A stretch of 64,000 bases of DNA from Kushneria aurantia DSM 21353 (GTDB lineage Bacteria; Pseudomonadota; Gammaproteobacteria; Pseudomonadales; Halomonadaceae). The DNA lies in assembly GCF_000382245.1 (NCBI RefSeq), contig NZ_KB907881.1, forward strand, positions 1-64,000, given 5' to 3'. Shown here piece by piece: positions 46,372-55,627 of this stretch; the first letter of the stretch is position 1; every line of letters begins with the position of its first letter. Both the position numbers and the translations under genes were made by a program. The notes below the pieces were generated by a model. The model saw nothing but the letters and a program-made list of their open reading frames with translations. It did no database searches and was not told the DNA's origin.

Positions 46372-49300
46372 TCAGACTTCGACAAGCTCGGCCGCCTGTT
46401 CAACGCCCACCGACACCAGCCGCGACACGCCGGGTTCCTGCATGGTGACCCCCATCAGGCGATCGGCAGCCTCCATCGCCACCTTGTTATGCGTAATATA
46501 AATAAATTGCACGTCCTGCGACATCTCGCGCACCAATTTTGCATAACGCCCCACGTTGGCGTCGTCGAGCGGTGCGTCCACTTCGTCCAGCATGCAGAAA
46601 GGGGCCGGATTGAGCTGAAAGATGGCAAACACCAGCGACAGCGCGGTGAGCGTCTTTTCGCCACCGGAGAGCAGGTGAATGGTGCTGTTTTTCTTGCCCG
46701 GCGGGGTGGCCATGATCGCCACGCCGGTCTCCAGCAGATCGTCGCCGGTCAGCGACAGCCACGCCGAGCCGCCACCGAACACGCGCGGGAAAAGCTCGCC
46801 GAGGCGACGGTTGATGTCGTCGAACACTTCACGAAAGCGCGTGCGGGTCTCCTGATCGATGCGCCGGATCGCCCGCGTCAGGGTCTCCAGCGCCTCGGTC
46901 AGCTCATCGTGCTGGCCCTGTAGATAGTCGCGCCGCTCGAGCTGCTGGTCGTACTCCTCGATCGCCGCCAGATTGATCGCCCCCAGCCGACGAATTTTGT
47001 CGCTGACCGACTCCAGCTCACTCTGCCAGCCGGCCTCCTCGGCATCCTCGCGCAGCTGTTCGCCCAGCGCGGCGGCATCATGGCCCAGTTCGACGAGCTG
47101 CTGCTCCTGGGTTTCGGCCTTGAGGCGCAGCGCCTGCACCTCCATACGCTCGCCCTCGAGGCGCTCGCGCAGCGACGCCAGCTCACGCTCGTGAGTCTGG
47201 CGGGTCTGCTCCAGTTCGCGCAGGGTATTGGCGACCTCGCCGGCACTGTCGCGGCACTCGTTGAGACGGCGCTCCTCGTCGCTGCGCTGCGACAGCGCCT
47301 CCTCCAGCGACTGCTCGAAGGTTTCGATCGGCTCGTCGACCTCTTCACGCTGCTCGCGCAGCGTCGCCAGTTTCTCCTCCAGCCGCTGACGCTGCTCGTG
47401 GGCACGCTGTCGCTGGGCTCCGAGTCCTTCGCGCTCGGTGGTCAGCCGCTGGCGCTCGAGCGTCAGGGCGTTGAGCCGCTCGCGCGCCGGCGCCAGCCGC
47501 TCGCTCTGCGCCTGACGCGCCTCCGACGCCTCGCGGCGCTGGCGCTCCAGCGTCTCGCGCCGCGCACTGTTGTCCTCCACGGCGGCCAGCGCGCGGTCCC
47601 ACTGCTCACGAGCGCTCTCCAGTTCCAGACGGCGCTCCTCCAGCCGCTCGCGCAGTTCCTCGAGCTCCTCGGTCAGTTCGGTGTCACGTCCGCGCAGGTG
47701 CTCGAGCCGGGTGGCCAGTTGCGACGCCTCCAGCGCCAGCTGTTCACGGCCGCGCTGGTGTTCGCGCTGCTCACCGAGCAGTGTCTCCAGCCGCTCGGCC
47801 TGCTGCGTGCGATGCTCCCTGAGCGCCTCGATATCCGTTTCGATCTGCACCAGCCGCTCGTCGAGCTCGCCCAGTTCGTCATTGATACGGTCGCGCCGCT
47901 GACGGTTGGCAATCACGCTGCCGCCGCCGCTCTCCTCCAGCCGGCGCTGCCCCCAGTGGCGCGAAAGCCAGAGTCCCGAGGGGGCAATGACGCTGTCGCC
48001 GACGTCGAGGCGCGCGCTCAATGCCCAGGCCCGGTCGTCATCGGCCGCGGTATGAATGCGTTCGAGCAGCGGCGCCAGCGCACCGGCACCCTCGACCCGG
48101 GCAGCCAGCGTGTCGGGGGGAGCCACGGCGGCGGGCGCCGCAGCGTCGAGCAGGGTCAGCGCGCCGCCGGGCAGCGGGTCGAGCGCGGCGCGGAAGGCGT
48201 CGGCGTCGACCAGCCGCGCCGACAGCCAGGGAGCGAGTACAATGTCCACCGCTGTCTCCCAGCCCTCGGCGACCTTCAATCGCTCCGCCAACGGCGGCGC
48301 ATCCGCCAGTCCACTGTTGGCAAGATGATCGGCCAGGCTGTCGTCGTCGCTCTCCAGTGCGGCGCGCAGCAGCGCCTCCAGCGAGGCGCGCTCGCCTTCC
48401 AGCACGCTGCGCCGGCCGGCGAGATGTTCGCGCTCGCCGGAAAGCCGTTCCAGTTCGCTTTCGTGCTGCTGCTGGGCCTCGCGCAGTTCGAGACGCTGCG
48501 ATTCGATCCCTTCGAGTTCAAGGTCGCGCTCGGCAAGGCGCTCGGCGGCCTGCTCGCGCTCTTCTTCGAGCGCGGTGCGCGACGGCAGCTCGGCGCGCTG
48601 GCTCTCCAGTCTGGCGATGCGGGCATTGAGGTCATTGATCGCCTCCTCCAGCCGCTGCACTTCACTGCGGCTGCGCTCGGCGCCGTGCTTCGCTTCGCTG
48701 TCGCTGTCGTTGAACGCCTGCCACTGCTCCTGTGCCTGCTGCTCGCGCTCGCGGGCGTCCTCGAGGCTCGCCTCGGCCACTTCGAGCGCCTCGCCGGCCT
48801 CCTCCAGCTGCGGCGTCAGCGCTTCGAGGTGGCGGTCGATCTCACCAAAACGGCGGTCATCGTCGCCGCTCATCTCGGCCAGTTCGTTCAGGTCACGCTC
48901 GGCGCTGGCGATATCCGCCTCGCCCTGCTGACGCCGGGCGCGGGCGCTCTCCAGCTGCTGTTCAAGGCGGGCGATGGTGGCGGCGGTGTCGTAGAAGGCG
49001 CGCTGGCGCGCTTCCAGTTTTTCGCTCAGTTCATCGTGGCGTTCGCGGGACTGTTCCAGCTGGTTCTCGCATTCACGCAGCCCCAGCAGGTTGCGCTCGA
49101 CGCCGTTTTCCAGCTCGCGCTGCTGGCTTTCGCGAGCGTGTTGACGGGCACGCAGGGCACGGGCGCGAATCAGCGCCAGCTCGCCTTTCAACTGGTGCTC
49201 GCGATTTTTCAGCTCGCGATAGCGGCGCGCCGCTTCGGCCTGACGCTTGAGCCGTTCGAGCTGCTTGTCGAGCTCCTCGCGCAGGTCGTCGAGCCTTTCG

Positions 49301-49872
49301 AGGTTTTCGCTGGTGCGCCGCATGCGGTTTTCGGTTTCGCGGCGGCGCTCCTTGTAGCGCGAGATGCCGGCGGCCTCTTCGAGGGTGGCGCGCAACTCCT
49401 CGGGGCGCGCCTCGATCAGCCGCGAGATCATGCCCTGACCAATAATGGCGTAGGAGCGCGGCCCCAGCCCGGTGCCCATGAACAGATCGGCGATATCGCG
49501 GCGGCGGCACTTCTGGCCGTTGAAGAAGTACTGCGACTGGCCGTCGCGCGTCACCAGCCGGCGCACGGCGATCTCGGCGTACTGCGCCCAGGCACCGCCC
49601 AGCCGCCCCTCGCGGTTGTCGAAGGTCAGCTCGATGGAAGCCTGCCCCACCGGTTTGCGTGCGGTGGAGCCATTGAAGATGACATCCGCCATCGACTCGC
49701 CGCGCAGGTATTTGGCCGAGGACTCGCCCATCACCCAGCGCACGGCGTCGATCACATTGGACTTGCCGCAGCCGTTGGGCCCGACAATCGCCGTCATATC
49801 GGTATCGAACGGCACCGTCACGGGGTCGACGAAGGACTTGAATCCGACCAGCTTGATGGATGTCAGGCGCAT
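46372..49872 (-). CDS. smc: chromosome partition protein SMC
   Basis: 1166-residue SMC ATPase that, with ScpA/ScpB, extrudes DNA loops and helps segregate chromosomes. N-terminal head with Walker A GPNGCGKSNVIDAVRWVMGE, two long coiled coils (about 170-500 and 660-1010) rich in Glu/Arg/Leu/Gln, a hinge near 500-650 (ADAPPLAERLKVAEGWETAV, LPGGALTLLDAAAP), and the C-terminal head with signature LLSGGEKTLTALSLVFAIF and Walker B CMLDEVDAPLDDANVGRY. Length is standard. First gene of smc-zipA-ligA-yheU. The 189-bp gap to zipA shows no terminator by eye. Confidence 0.97.
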   Translation of the reverse strand: MRLTSIKLVGFKSFVDPVTVPFDTDMTAIVGPNGCGKSNVIDAVRWVMGESSAKYLRGESMADVIFNGSTARKPVGQASIELTFDNREGRLGGAWAQYAEIAVRRLVTRDGQSQYFFNGQKCRRRDIADLFMGTGLGPRSYAIIGQGMISRLIEARPEELRATLEEAAGISRYKERRRETENRMRRTSENLERLDDLREELDKQLERLKRQAEAARRYRELKNREHQLKGELALIRARALRARQHARESQQRELENGVERNLLGLRECENQLEQSRERHDELSEKLEARQRAFYDTAATIARLEQQLESARARRQQGEADIASAERDLNELAEMSGDDDRRFGEIDRHLEALTPQLEEAGEALEVAEASLEDAREREQQAQEQWQAFNDSDSEAKHGAERSRSEVQRLEEAINDLNARIARLESQRAELPSRTALEEEREQAAERLAERDLELEGIESQRLELREAQQQHESELERLSGEREHLAGRRSVLEGERASLEALLRAALESDDDSLADHLANSGLADAPPLAERLKVAEGWETAVDIVLAPWLSARLVDADAFRAALDPLPGGALTLLDAAAPAAVAPPDTLAARVEGAGALAPLLERIHTAADDDRAWALSARLDVGDSVIAPSGLWLSRHWGQRRLEESGGGSVIANRQRRDRINDELGELDERLVQIETDIEALREHRTQQAERLETLLGEQREHQRGREQLALEASQLATRLEHLRGRDTELTEELEELRERLEERRLELESAREQWDRALAAVEDNSARRETLERQRREASEARQAQSERLAPARERLNALTLERQRLTTEREGLGAQRQRAHEQRQRLEEKLATLREQREEVDEPIETFEQSLEEALSQRSDEERRLNECRDSAGEVANTLRELEQTRQTHERELASLRERLEGERMEVQALRLKAETQEQQLVELGHDAAALGEQLREDAEEAGWQSELESVSDKIRRLGAINLAAIEEYDQQLERRDYLQGQHDELTEALETLTRAIRRIDQETRTRFREVFDDINRRLGELFPRVFGGGSAWLSLTGDDLLETGVAIMATPPGKKNSTIHLLSGGEKTLTALSLVFAIFQLNPAPFCMLDEVDAPLDDANVGRYAKLVREMSQDVQFIYITHNKVAMEAADRLMGVTMQEPGVSRLVSVGVEQAAELVEV

Positions 49873-49978
49873 GCCGGCGGTCTGCTCCGGGAAAGGGCGA
49901 TCAAACGCGCCACTTTACACCCTACGGCGGATGCGCTCTACGTTGAGACTCAACCCACATGACACCCGCAGAAGTAGA

Positions 49979-50785
49979 TCAGAGCTGCTCGACATCAAAA
50001 ACCGAGGCGTCCGGTGGCATACGGTTATTCACCAGCGTGACCACCCAGGGCTCGAGCTCGGACGGATCGAACATGCCGCACTGGGCCAGTGCCCGTCGAA
50101 AGTCCACGTTTTGCCCGAGATAGTCGAGCAGAACCCGTGAGGCCGCCGGCTTGCGACCGCGCTTCAGGGGGCCGCCGGTCTGAATGCCCAGCAGGTAATC
50201 AACGCCGGTGTGATAGGAGGGGTAGAGCGTCATTTGCGTAATCGACGAGGAGAGTACGCATTCGTTCTCGACCACGGTGATACGCTCCCCCAGCAGAAAC
50301 GCAATGCCCTCGTATCTGGAGACCACCCGGGCGCCGTGCGCGCCCGGCGGGCCTCGTTCGATATTTTTCCACAGATAGTGGCCGTCACGGTGCCCCAGAA
50401 CCGCCAGCGAGCGGACAATCAGACCGGGATGGCTATAGGAATAAAAGTAACGGAAATAGGCGCCGCAGTAGCGGTCAAGCGGTGCCGAGGCGTTGCACAG
50501 ACGCCTGAAGGTAGGGCCAAGAATATCGGCTTTTTCGCTGAGCCCGGGGCGGCGGCGCAGTGACACAAGTTCGGCAAAGCGAGACGGCTCCATGAGGAGT
50601 TCGGCCTCGGTAACGCCGAAGAAATCGCAGATCCGACGCATGTTGTAGCGCGACGGATGGACGCTGCCGGCAAGATATTTGTTGAACTGCTGACGGTTGA
50701 TGCCGACGCGCCGGCAGACTTCGGCGATCGAAGGCAGCACGCTGCAGGCGCAGGCCAGATTAAGCGCAAGATTGTCGTCACTCAT
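49979..50785 (-). CDS. XRE-family regulator with C-terminal effector region
   Basis: 268-residue cytosolic regulator. A Cro/CI-type HTH lies at the N-terminus (about 15-65: SIAEVCRRVGINRQQFNKYLAGSVHPSRYNMRRICDFFGVTEAELL), followed by about 200 residues without a motif I recognise (YFRYFYSYSHPGLIVRSLAVL, GPPGAHGARVVSRYEG, LLGIQTGGPLKRGRKPA), which probably sense a ligand. It is divergent from the CocE-hydrolase/peptide-ABC operon and is the natural candidate for controlling it. TTGCGAAA words occur in both intergenic regions of that operon. Confidence 0.8.
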   Translation of the reverse strand: MSDDNLALNLACACSVLPSIAEVCRRVGINRQQFNKYLAGSVHPSRYNMRRICDFFGVTEAELLMEPSRFAELVSLRRRPGLSEKADILGPTFRRLCNASAPLDRYCGAYFRYFYSYSHPGLIVRSLAVLGHRDGHYLWKNIERGPPGAHGARVVSRYEGIAFLLGERITVVENECVLSSSITQMTLYPSYHTGVDYLLGIQTGGPLKRGRKPAASRVLLDYLGQNVDFRRALAQCGMFDPSELEPWVVTLVNNRMPPDASVFDVEQL

Positions 50786-50900
50786 CCTGCTTAAGCTAAC
50801 TGAAGCACAAACAAAGTCAACTTGCGAAAGGCAGCGAAATGGTGGGCTTGAGATACCCATGACAATCTTTCAGGGCTTCGGATTGGAGAGCCCTGTCATC
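50786..50900. promoter_or_regulatory. divergent control region xre / CocE-hydrolase
   Basis: 115 bp between the regulator and the hydrolase genes. TTGCGAAA at 50822-50829 is the word also found twice at 52959-52975. An inverted repeat AGGGCT...AGCCCT spans 50872-50894 next to the hydrolase start and overlaps its ribosome-binding region. Confidence 0.4.
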
Positions 50901-52913
50901 ATGAAACATTCTACCGCCCGGCAAGAGGTCATCGAACAGCGACACGTCGAAATCAGACTGGCCGATGGCTGTCGCCTTGCCGCCCGAATCTGGCGTCCGC
51001 GCAACACGATACCGGTTCCCGCCATCGTCGAGTATCTCCCCTATCGCAAGGGCGACCATACCCTGCCCAGAGATGCGGTACGCGCGCCGTGGATAGCTGC
51101 TCACGGCTACGCCTATGTACGCGTCGATATCCGCGGCAGCGGCGAGTCCGAGGGCATCATGACAGACGAGTACACTCATCGTGAGCTACAGGATGGCTGC
51201 GAAGTCATCGCCTGGCTGGCCGAACAGGTCTGGTGCGATGGCAACGTCGGCATGGTGGGAATCTCGTGGGGCGGTTTCAACGGTTTGCAGATTGCTGCGC
51301 TGCAGCCGCCGGCACTGAAAGCGGTCGTCTCGATCGCCTCTACCGATGACCGCTACGCCGATGATGTCCACTATATGGGCGGCACCATGGTGATCGACCA
51401 GATCTCGTGGGCATCGCACATGTTCGCCATCAATACCCTGCCTCCCGATCCCGAACTGGTCGGCGACCGCTGGCGCGATATGTGGTTGGACCGCCTGCGT
51501 GGTTCCGGCCTATGGCTGAAAAACTGGCTGGAGCATCAGCGCCGCGACGACTTCTGGAAACACGGCTCGGTTTGCGAGGATATTACGCAGATCAAGGTGC
51601 CGGTCTATGCGGTAAGCGGCTGGGCCGATGGCTATACCCGTACCGTATTTCGCCTTATGGAAACCCTGCAGGGCCCCAGAAAAGGCCTTGTCGGACCCTG
51701 GGCCCACAAGTATCCGCATATCGGCGTGCCCGGTCCGGCCATCGACTGGCTACAGGAAGAACTGCGCTGGTGGGACCAGTGGCTCAAGGGTATTGATACC
51801 GGCATTATGTCGGAGCCACCGCTGCGCCTGTACATGCAGGATCACGCCCGGCCGGCCAGTTACTATGCCCATCGCGACGGTCGCTGGATCGAAGAGCCGG
51901 CGTGGCCATCGCCCAACGTTGATCGCGTGTTTTACGCCCCGGGAGCGGATGCCAGTCTGGTCGAAGGCGTGGCATCGCATCAGGCAGGCAGACTTGCCCT
52001 CCACTCGCCACTTTCCACGGGAATCGCCGGCGGCAAATGGTGCTCCTATGCCCGCCCGGGCGATCAGCCGGTCGACCAGCGCCGCGACGACGCTGGCAGC
52101 CTTGTGTTTCAGACCGCACCATTGACGTCTGACCTCGAGATTCTTGGCGATGCTCGCCTCGATCTCACCTTCAGCGTTGACCAGCCGGTGGCGCAGCTTG
52201 CCGCCAGGTTGGTGGATATCGCCCCCGACGGCGCGGCGACAAGGGTGAGCTATGGACTGCTCAACCTGACTCATCGCCATGGCCATGAAACTCCCGAGGC
52301 ACTGGTGCCCGGCGAAACCTGTCGTGCCAGCCTGGCATTCAAGCATATCGCTCAACGCTTGCGTCGCGGCCACCGCCTGCGCCTCTCACTGTCCACCAGT
52401 TACTTCCCGGTGGCCTGGCCATCGCCGCAGCCGGTCACTCTCACCCTCGATACCGGTGCGACCCTGCTTGAGCTGCCGGTACGACATGCAGGGGATGATC
52501 GCCCCTCTGCGTATCCGGACACACCTCAGGGCGCACCGCCGCTGGCAGTGGAAACCCTGCGCTCGCCGCATAGCGACTGGGTGGTGCACGAAAGCCTCGC
52601 CAGTGGTGAAACCCGGGTGGTAGTGACCAACGACAGCGGCGCCCAGCGCATTATCGACAATGGTGTCATCAGCGATGCCACTACCGTAGAGAGCTACTCC
52701 TTTAACGCTACCGACTGGCGCTCCTGCCGCGGCCATGTGGTCAGTGAGCTGGCTTTTGGACGCGAGGGATGGGGCATTACCAGCCATACCGAGACCGAAG
52801 TGACGGCCAGCGCCACTCACTTTCGGATTCGCGCCCATCTGCGCGCCTGCGAAAGCGACGAAGTCGCTCATGAAGAGCGCTGGGATCTGGAAATACCCCG
52901 CGATCTCGCCTGA
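50901..52913 (+). CDS. CocE/NonD-family serine hydrolase (X-Pro dipeptidyl-peptidase-like)
   Basis: 670-residue alpha/beta-hydrolase of the CocE/NonD (peptidase S15-like) group, which includes cocaine esterase, glutaryl-7-ACA acylase and alpha-amino-acid ester hydrolases. The nucleophile Ser122 lies in VGISWGGFNGLQ; YLPYRKGDHT, VRVDIRGSGESEG and PWAHKYPHIG (His region) complete the catalytic domain. The last 250 residues form the jelly-roll domain seen in the family (SPLSTGIAGGKWCSY, LTFSVDQPVAQLAARLVDIAPDG, RLRLSLSTSYFPVAWPSP), plus a longer C-terminal extension. No signal peptide, so it is cytosolic. ATG at 50901 chosen over 50859 by family N-terminus. Directly upstream of a peptide ABC importer, suggesting hydrolysis of an imported ester or amide. 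Confidence 0.88.
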   Translation: MKHSTARQEVIEQRHVEIRLADGCRLAARIWRPRNTIPVPAIVEYLPYRKGDHTLPRDAVRAPWIAAHGYAYVRVDIRGSGESEGIMTDEYTHRELQDGCEVIAWLAEQVWCDGNVGMVGISWGGFNGLQIAALQPPALKAVVSIASTDDRYADDVHYMGGTMVIDQISWASHMFAINTLPPDPELVGDRWRDMWLDRLRGSGLWLKNWLEHQRRDDFWKHGSVCEDITQIKVPVYAVSGWADGYTRTVFRLMETLQGPRKGLVGPWAHKYPHIGVPGPAIDWLQEELRWWDQWLKGIDTGIMSEPPLRLYMQDHARPASYYAHRDGRWIEEPAWPSPNVDRVFYAPGADASLVEGVASHQAGRLALHSPLSTGIAGGKWCSYARPGDQPVDQRRDDAGSLVFQTAPLTSDLEILGDARLDLTFSVDQPVAQLAARLVDIAPDGAATRVSYGLLNLTHRHGHETPEALVPGETCRASLAFKHIAQRLRRGHRLRLSLSTSYFPVAWPSPQPVTLTLDTGATLLELPVRHAGDDRPSAYPDTPQGAPPLAVETLRSPHSDWVVHESLASGETRVVVTNDSGAQRIIDNGVISDATTVESYSFNATDWRSCRGHVVSELAFGREGWGITSHTETEVTASATHFRIRAHLRACESDEVAHEERWDLEIPRDLA

Positions 52914-52926
52914 GTCTGTCAAGCAG

Positions 52927-52975
52927 ATTGCGCAATATGACGCTCAATATGCGTCAATTTGCGAAAATTGCGAAA
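52927..52975. promoter_or_regulatory. operator-like cluster in front of the ABC operon
   Basis: Three elements lie close together: the palindrome ATTGCGCAAT (52927-52936), the inverted repeat TGACGC-N7-GCGTCA (52938-52956) and two direct copies of TTGCGAAA (52959-52966 and 52968-52975, 9 bp apart). The dense arrangement points to at least one regulator, most simply the XRE protein encoded upstream. Confidence 0.5.
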
Positions 52976-53083
52976 TTGGCGTGATCGATTCAGGGGATCA
53001 TGATGAAACGCAACATGGCGTGCATCGTGCGCCCTGAAGCCAACAACAAAGTGTCCCGTTACAAGGACCATGGGAGAGCCCCT

Positions 53084-54667
53084 ATGCCGCATCACCCCTC
53101 TTTCATACCCGGGATCGGCCGCCGCAGCTTTCTGAAAGGTGTCGCGGCCACCGGCATCGCTGCTGCCATGCCGATCAGCGCACGGATCTGGGCGCAGCAG
53201 GGACAGACCCTGCGGGTCAGTGCCTACGCCGACATCGATGAACTCGATCCGGGGTTTTATCAGAACGGCTACAACGTCGATGTGATGAACTGCATCTATA
53301 CCAAACTGATCCGCTACAAGCCCGGGCGCGAATGGGACTGGGAACTGGAGGCGGCAGAGACGATCGAGCAGGTCGACGACACCCACATTCATTTCAGACT
53401 CAAACCGGGTCTCATGTTTACCGGCGGCTACGGCGAAATTACCGCCGAGGATGTCAAATTCTCCTTCGAGCGAGTGCTGCTCCACGACAGCCCGGTAAAA
53501 AGCGACTGGGGGCCGCTGGACCATGTCGAGGTGACCGGCAGGTACGAGGGCACCATCGTGCTCAAGAAGCCTTTCGTGCCGCTGTGGACTATCGCTCTGC
53601 CCTACGGTACCGGACATATCGTCTCCCAAAAGGCAGTGCTGGAAGCCGGCGACGGTGGCGATTTTGGCATGAATCCGCCCTGCTTCTCCGGTCCCTATAT
53701 TCTCGAGCAGTGGAAACCCAACCAATCTATTTATCTGGTCCGCAATCCCGACTGGAACGGAGAGGCTCCGGGGTTCGACAACATTCGTATTCTGCCCATG
53801 GATGATACCAAGACCGCCGAGCGTGCCTATGAGGCCGGTGATCTGGACTTCACCCGAATCACGCTATCGTCACTGGCCCAGTTCCGAGACAACAGGCCCG
53901 CCAACACCGTGATCGAGGAATACCCCTCTCTCTATTATGTGTGGCTGGGCATGAATATCGATAATCCGGCGCTGAGCGATATCAACCTGCGGCGGGCGAT
54001 CCAGTACGCCATCAATGTCGACCAGATCATCGACGCCGCCTATTTCGGCGAGGCCAAACCGGCGAACGGGCTGATCGCACCGGGCCTGCCGGGACATCGT
54101 GAGAAGCCGACGGTGCCGATTGATGGCAACCTCGACAAGGCACGCGAATTTCTCGCCGCCGGCGGCGGCCCACCTCGCGAGCCGCTGACCATTGACGCAC
54201 TCAACGCCACGGTGTGGAAGACCATGGCCGAAGTCATCCAGGCACAGCTGATGCAGATCGGTATCCAGACACGCATCAATGTCCAGGATAGCGGCTCTTT
54301 CTGGACCATTGGCATGGAGAGCGAAGGCGATCGCTGGAAAAAAATGCAGCTGGTGCTCAACCGCTTCTCGATGCTGCCGGATCCCTATTACGCCACCAGC
54401 TGGTTTACCAGCGACCAGGTGGGGATCTGGAACTGGGAGCGCTTTTCCAACCCGGAGTTCGACAGGCTCCAGCAGCAGGCCCTCAGCGAGACCGACCCCG
54501 ACAAGCGTGCGGCCATGTATCGCCGCATGCAGGATCTCATGGAGGCCAGCGGTGCCTACAAGTTCATCACGCATGAAGGCACGCCGGTGATGTATCGCAA
54601 GGGGCTCGAGCCGGCACTGCGCCCCGACGGCCAGCCGCTTTACCCCGAGTTTTCCGGCACGCTCTAG
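53084..54667 (+). CDS. peptide-type ABC transporter substrate-binding protein (Tat signal)
   Basis: 527-residue periplasmic binding protein of the DppA/OppA class (SBP family 5). The start at 53084 follows GGGAGAG. The N-terminus carries a twin-arginine signal (GRRSFLKGVAATG), so export of the folded protein by Tat is expected. Family marks: LRVSAYADIDELDPG, YTKLIRYKPG, HFRLKPGLMFTGGYGEITAEDVKFSFERVL, NPPCFSGPYILEQW and NLRRAIQYAINVDQIIDAAYFG. First gene of a complete five-gene importer. The ligand cannot be deduced; the linked hydrolase suggests an acylated or peptide-like compound. Confidence 0.92.
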   Translation: MPHHPSFIPGIGRRSFLKGVAATGIAAAMPISARIWAQQGQTLRVSAYADIDELDPGFYQNGYNVDVMNCIYTKLIRYKPGREWDWELEAAETIEQVDDTHIHFRLKPGLMFTGGYGEITAEDVKFSFERVLLHDSPVKSDWGPLDHVEVTGRYEGTIVLKKPFVPLWTIALPYGTGHIVSQKAVLEAGDGGDFGMNPPCFSGPYILEQWKPNQSIYLVRNPDWNGEAPGFDNIRILPMDDTKTAERAYEAGDLDFTRITLSSLAQFRDNRPANTVIEEYPSLYYVWLGMNIDNPALSDINLRRAIQYAINVDQIIDAAYFGEAKPANGLIAPGLPGHREKPTVPIDGNLDKAREFLAAGGGPPREPLTIDALNATVWKTMAEVIQAQLMQIGIQTRINVQDSGSFWTIGMESEGDRWKKMQLVLNRFSMLPDPYYATSWFTSDQVGIWNWERFSNPEFDRLQQQALSETDPDKRAAMYRRMQDLMEASGAYKFITHEGTPVMYRKGLEPALRPDGQPLYPEFSGTL

Positions 54668-54686
54668 CCCCGGGAGGTCAACCACC

Positions 54687-55625
54687 TTGCTACGCTACGC
54701 TCTGCAACGCTTCGCCCTGTCGGTGGTGATCGTCATGGTTGCGATCGCTATCCTTATTGTGATGCTGCATGTGGTGCCCGGGGATCCCGCCGTCATGATT
54801 CTCGGTCCCCGCGCCACTCCCGAACTGATCGCGCAGACGCGACAGTCGATGGGGCTCGACCAGCCGTTGCCGATCCAGATTCTGACCTTTTTCGGCAATA
54901 TCCTGCACGGCGATCTGGGGCGGGATGTGTTCACCAACCGCTCGGTGGCACAGATCGTCTTCGAGCAGTTGCCCTATACCCTGGTGCTCATCTCGGTCGC
55001 CATCCTCTGGTCGGCCGCGCTGGGTATCGCACTGGGCTGCTATTCGGCGCTGCGGCGTAACACCTGGCTCGACACCCTGAGCGGCATTCTATCGGTCGGC
55101 ACCATTTCGATTCCCTCTTTCGTGATGGCCCTCTACGCCGTGCTGGTGTTCGCCGTGTGGCTGGGCTGGCTACCCTCGATCGGTGCCGGCGAAGGATTGG
55201 GCGGCAGCATTATCCATCTGATCCTGCCGGCATTCGCGATCGGTATCTCGTGGGTGGGCTATGTCGCGCGCATGGTGCGCGCCTCGATGCTCGAAGTGAT
55301 GAGCTATGCCCATGTGCGCATGGCCCGCGCCTTCGGCCTGCGCGAGCGGCTTATCACCACCTCGCACATTCTCCGTATCGCAGTGCAGCCGGCCGTCACC
55401 CTGATCGGCACTGGCGTGGCGCATCTTTTCTCGGCCGCCGTCTTTGTCGAGGTCATCTTCGCTCGTCCCGGGATCGGCGCGCTGATCGTGCAGTCGGTGA
55501 ACGAACGCAACTATCCGATCGTGCTGGGTGCGGTGCTGGTTACCACCGCCATCATCGTATTGGCCACCCTGATCTCGGACCTTGTCATCGCCTGGCTCGA
55601 CCCGCGTCAGCGTGAGGAGCTATAA
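54687..55625 (+). CDS. dipeptide-type ABC transporter permease (DppB type)
   Basis: 312-residue inner-membrane permease with six hydrophobic helices. Start TTG at 54687 with GGGAGG at ideal spacing. DppB features: VPGDPAVMILGPRATPELIAQTRQSMGLDQPL, GRDVFTNRSVAQIVFEQLP, and the EAA coupling loop YVARMVRASMLEVMSYAHVRMARAFGL (quoted in parts). Pairs with the DppC-type permease encoded 2 bp later. Confidence 0.93.
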   Translation: MLRYALQRFALSVVIVMVAIAILIVMLHVVPGDPAVMILGPRATPELIAQTRQSMGLDQPLPIQILTFFGNILHGDLGRDVFTNRSVAQIVFEQLPYTLVLISVAILWSAALGIALGCYSALRRNTWLDTLSGILSVGTISIPSFVMALYAVLVFAVWLGWLPSIGAGEGLGGSIIHLILPAFAIGISWVGYVARMVRASMLEVMSYAHVRMARAFGLRERLITTSHILRIAVQPAVTLIGTGVAHLFSAAVFVEVIFARPGIGALIVQSVNERNYPIVLGAVLVTTAIIVLATLISDLVIAWLDPRQREEL

Positions 55626-55627
55626 CC

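Noticed and set aside
47080-49962. 960-codon plus-strand open frame opposite smc
   Set aside because: It is a shadow of the smc coiled-coil coding sequence in GC-rich DNA; it has no domain motif, and smc on the other strand is complete with all ATPase motifs.
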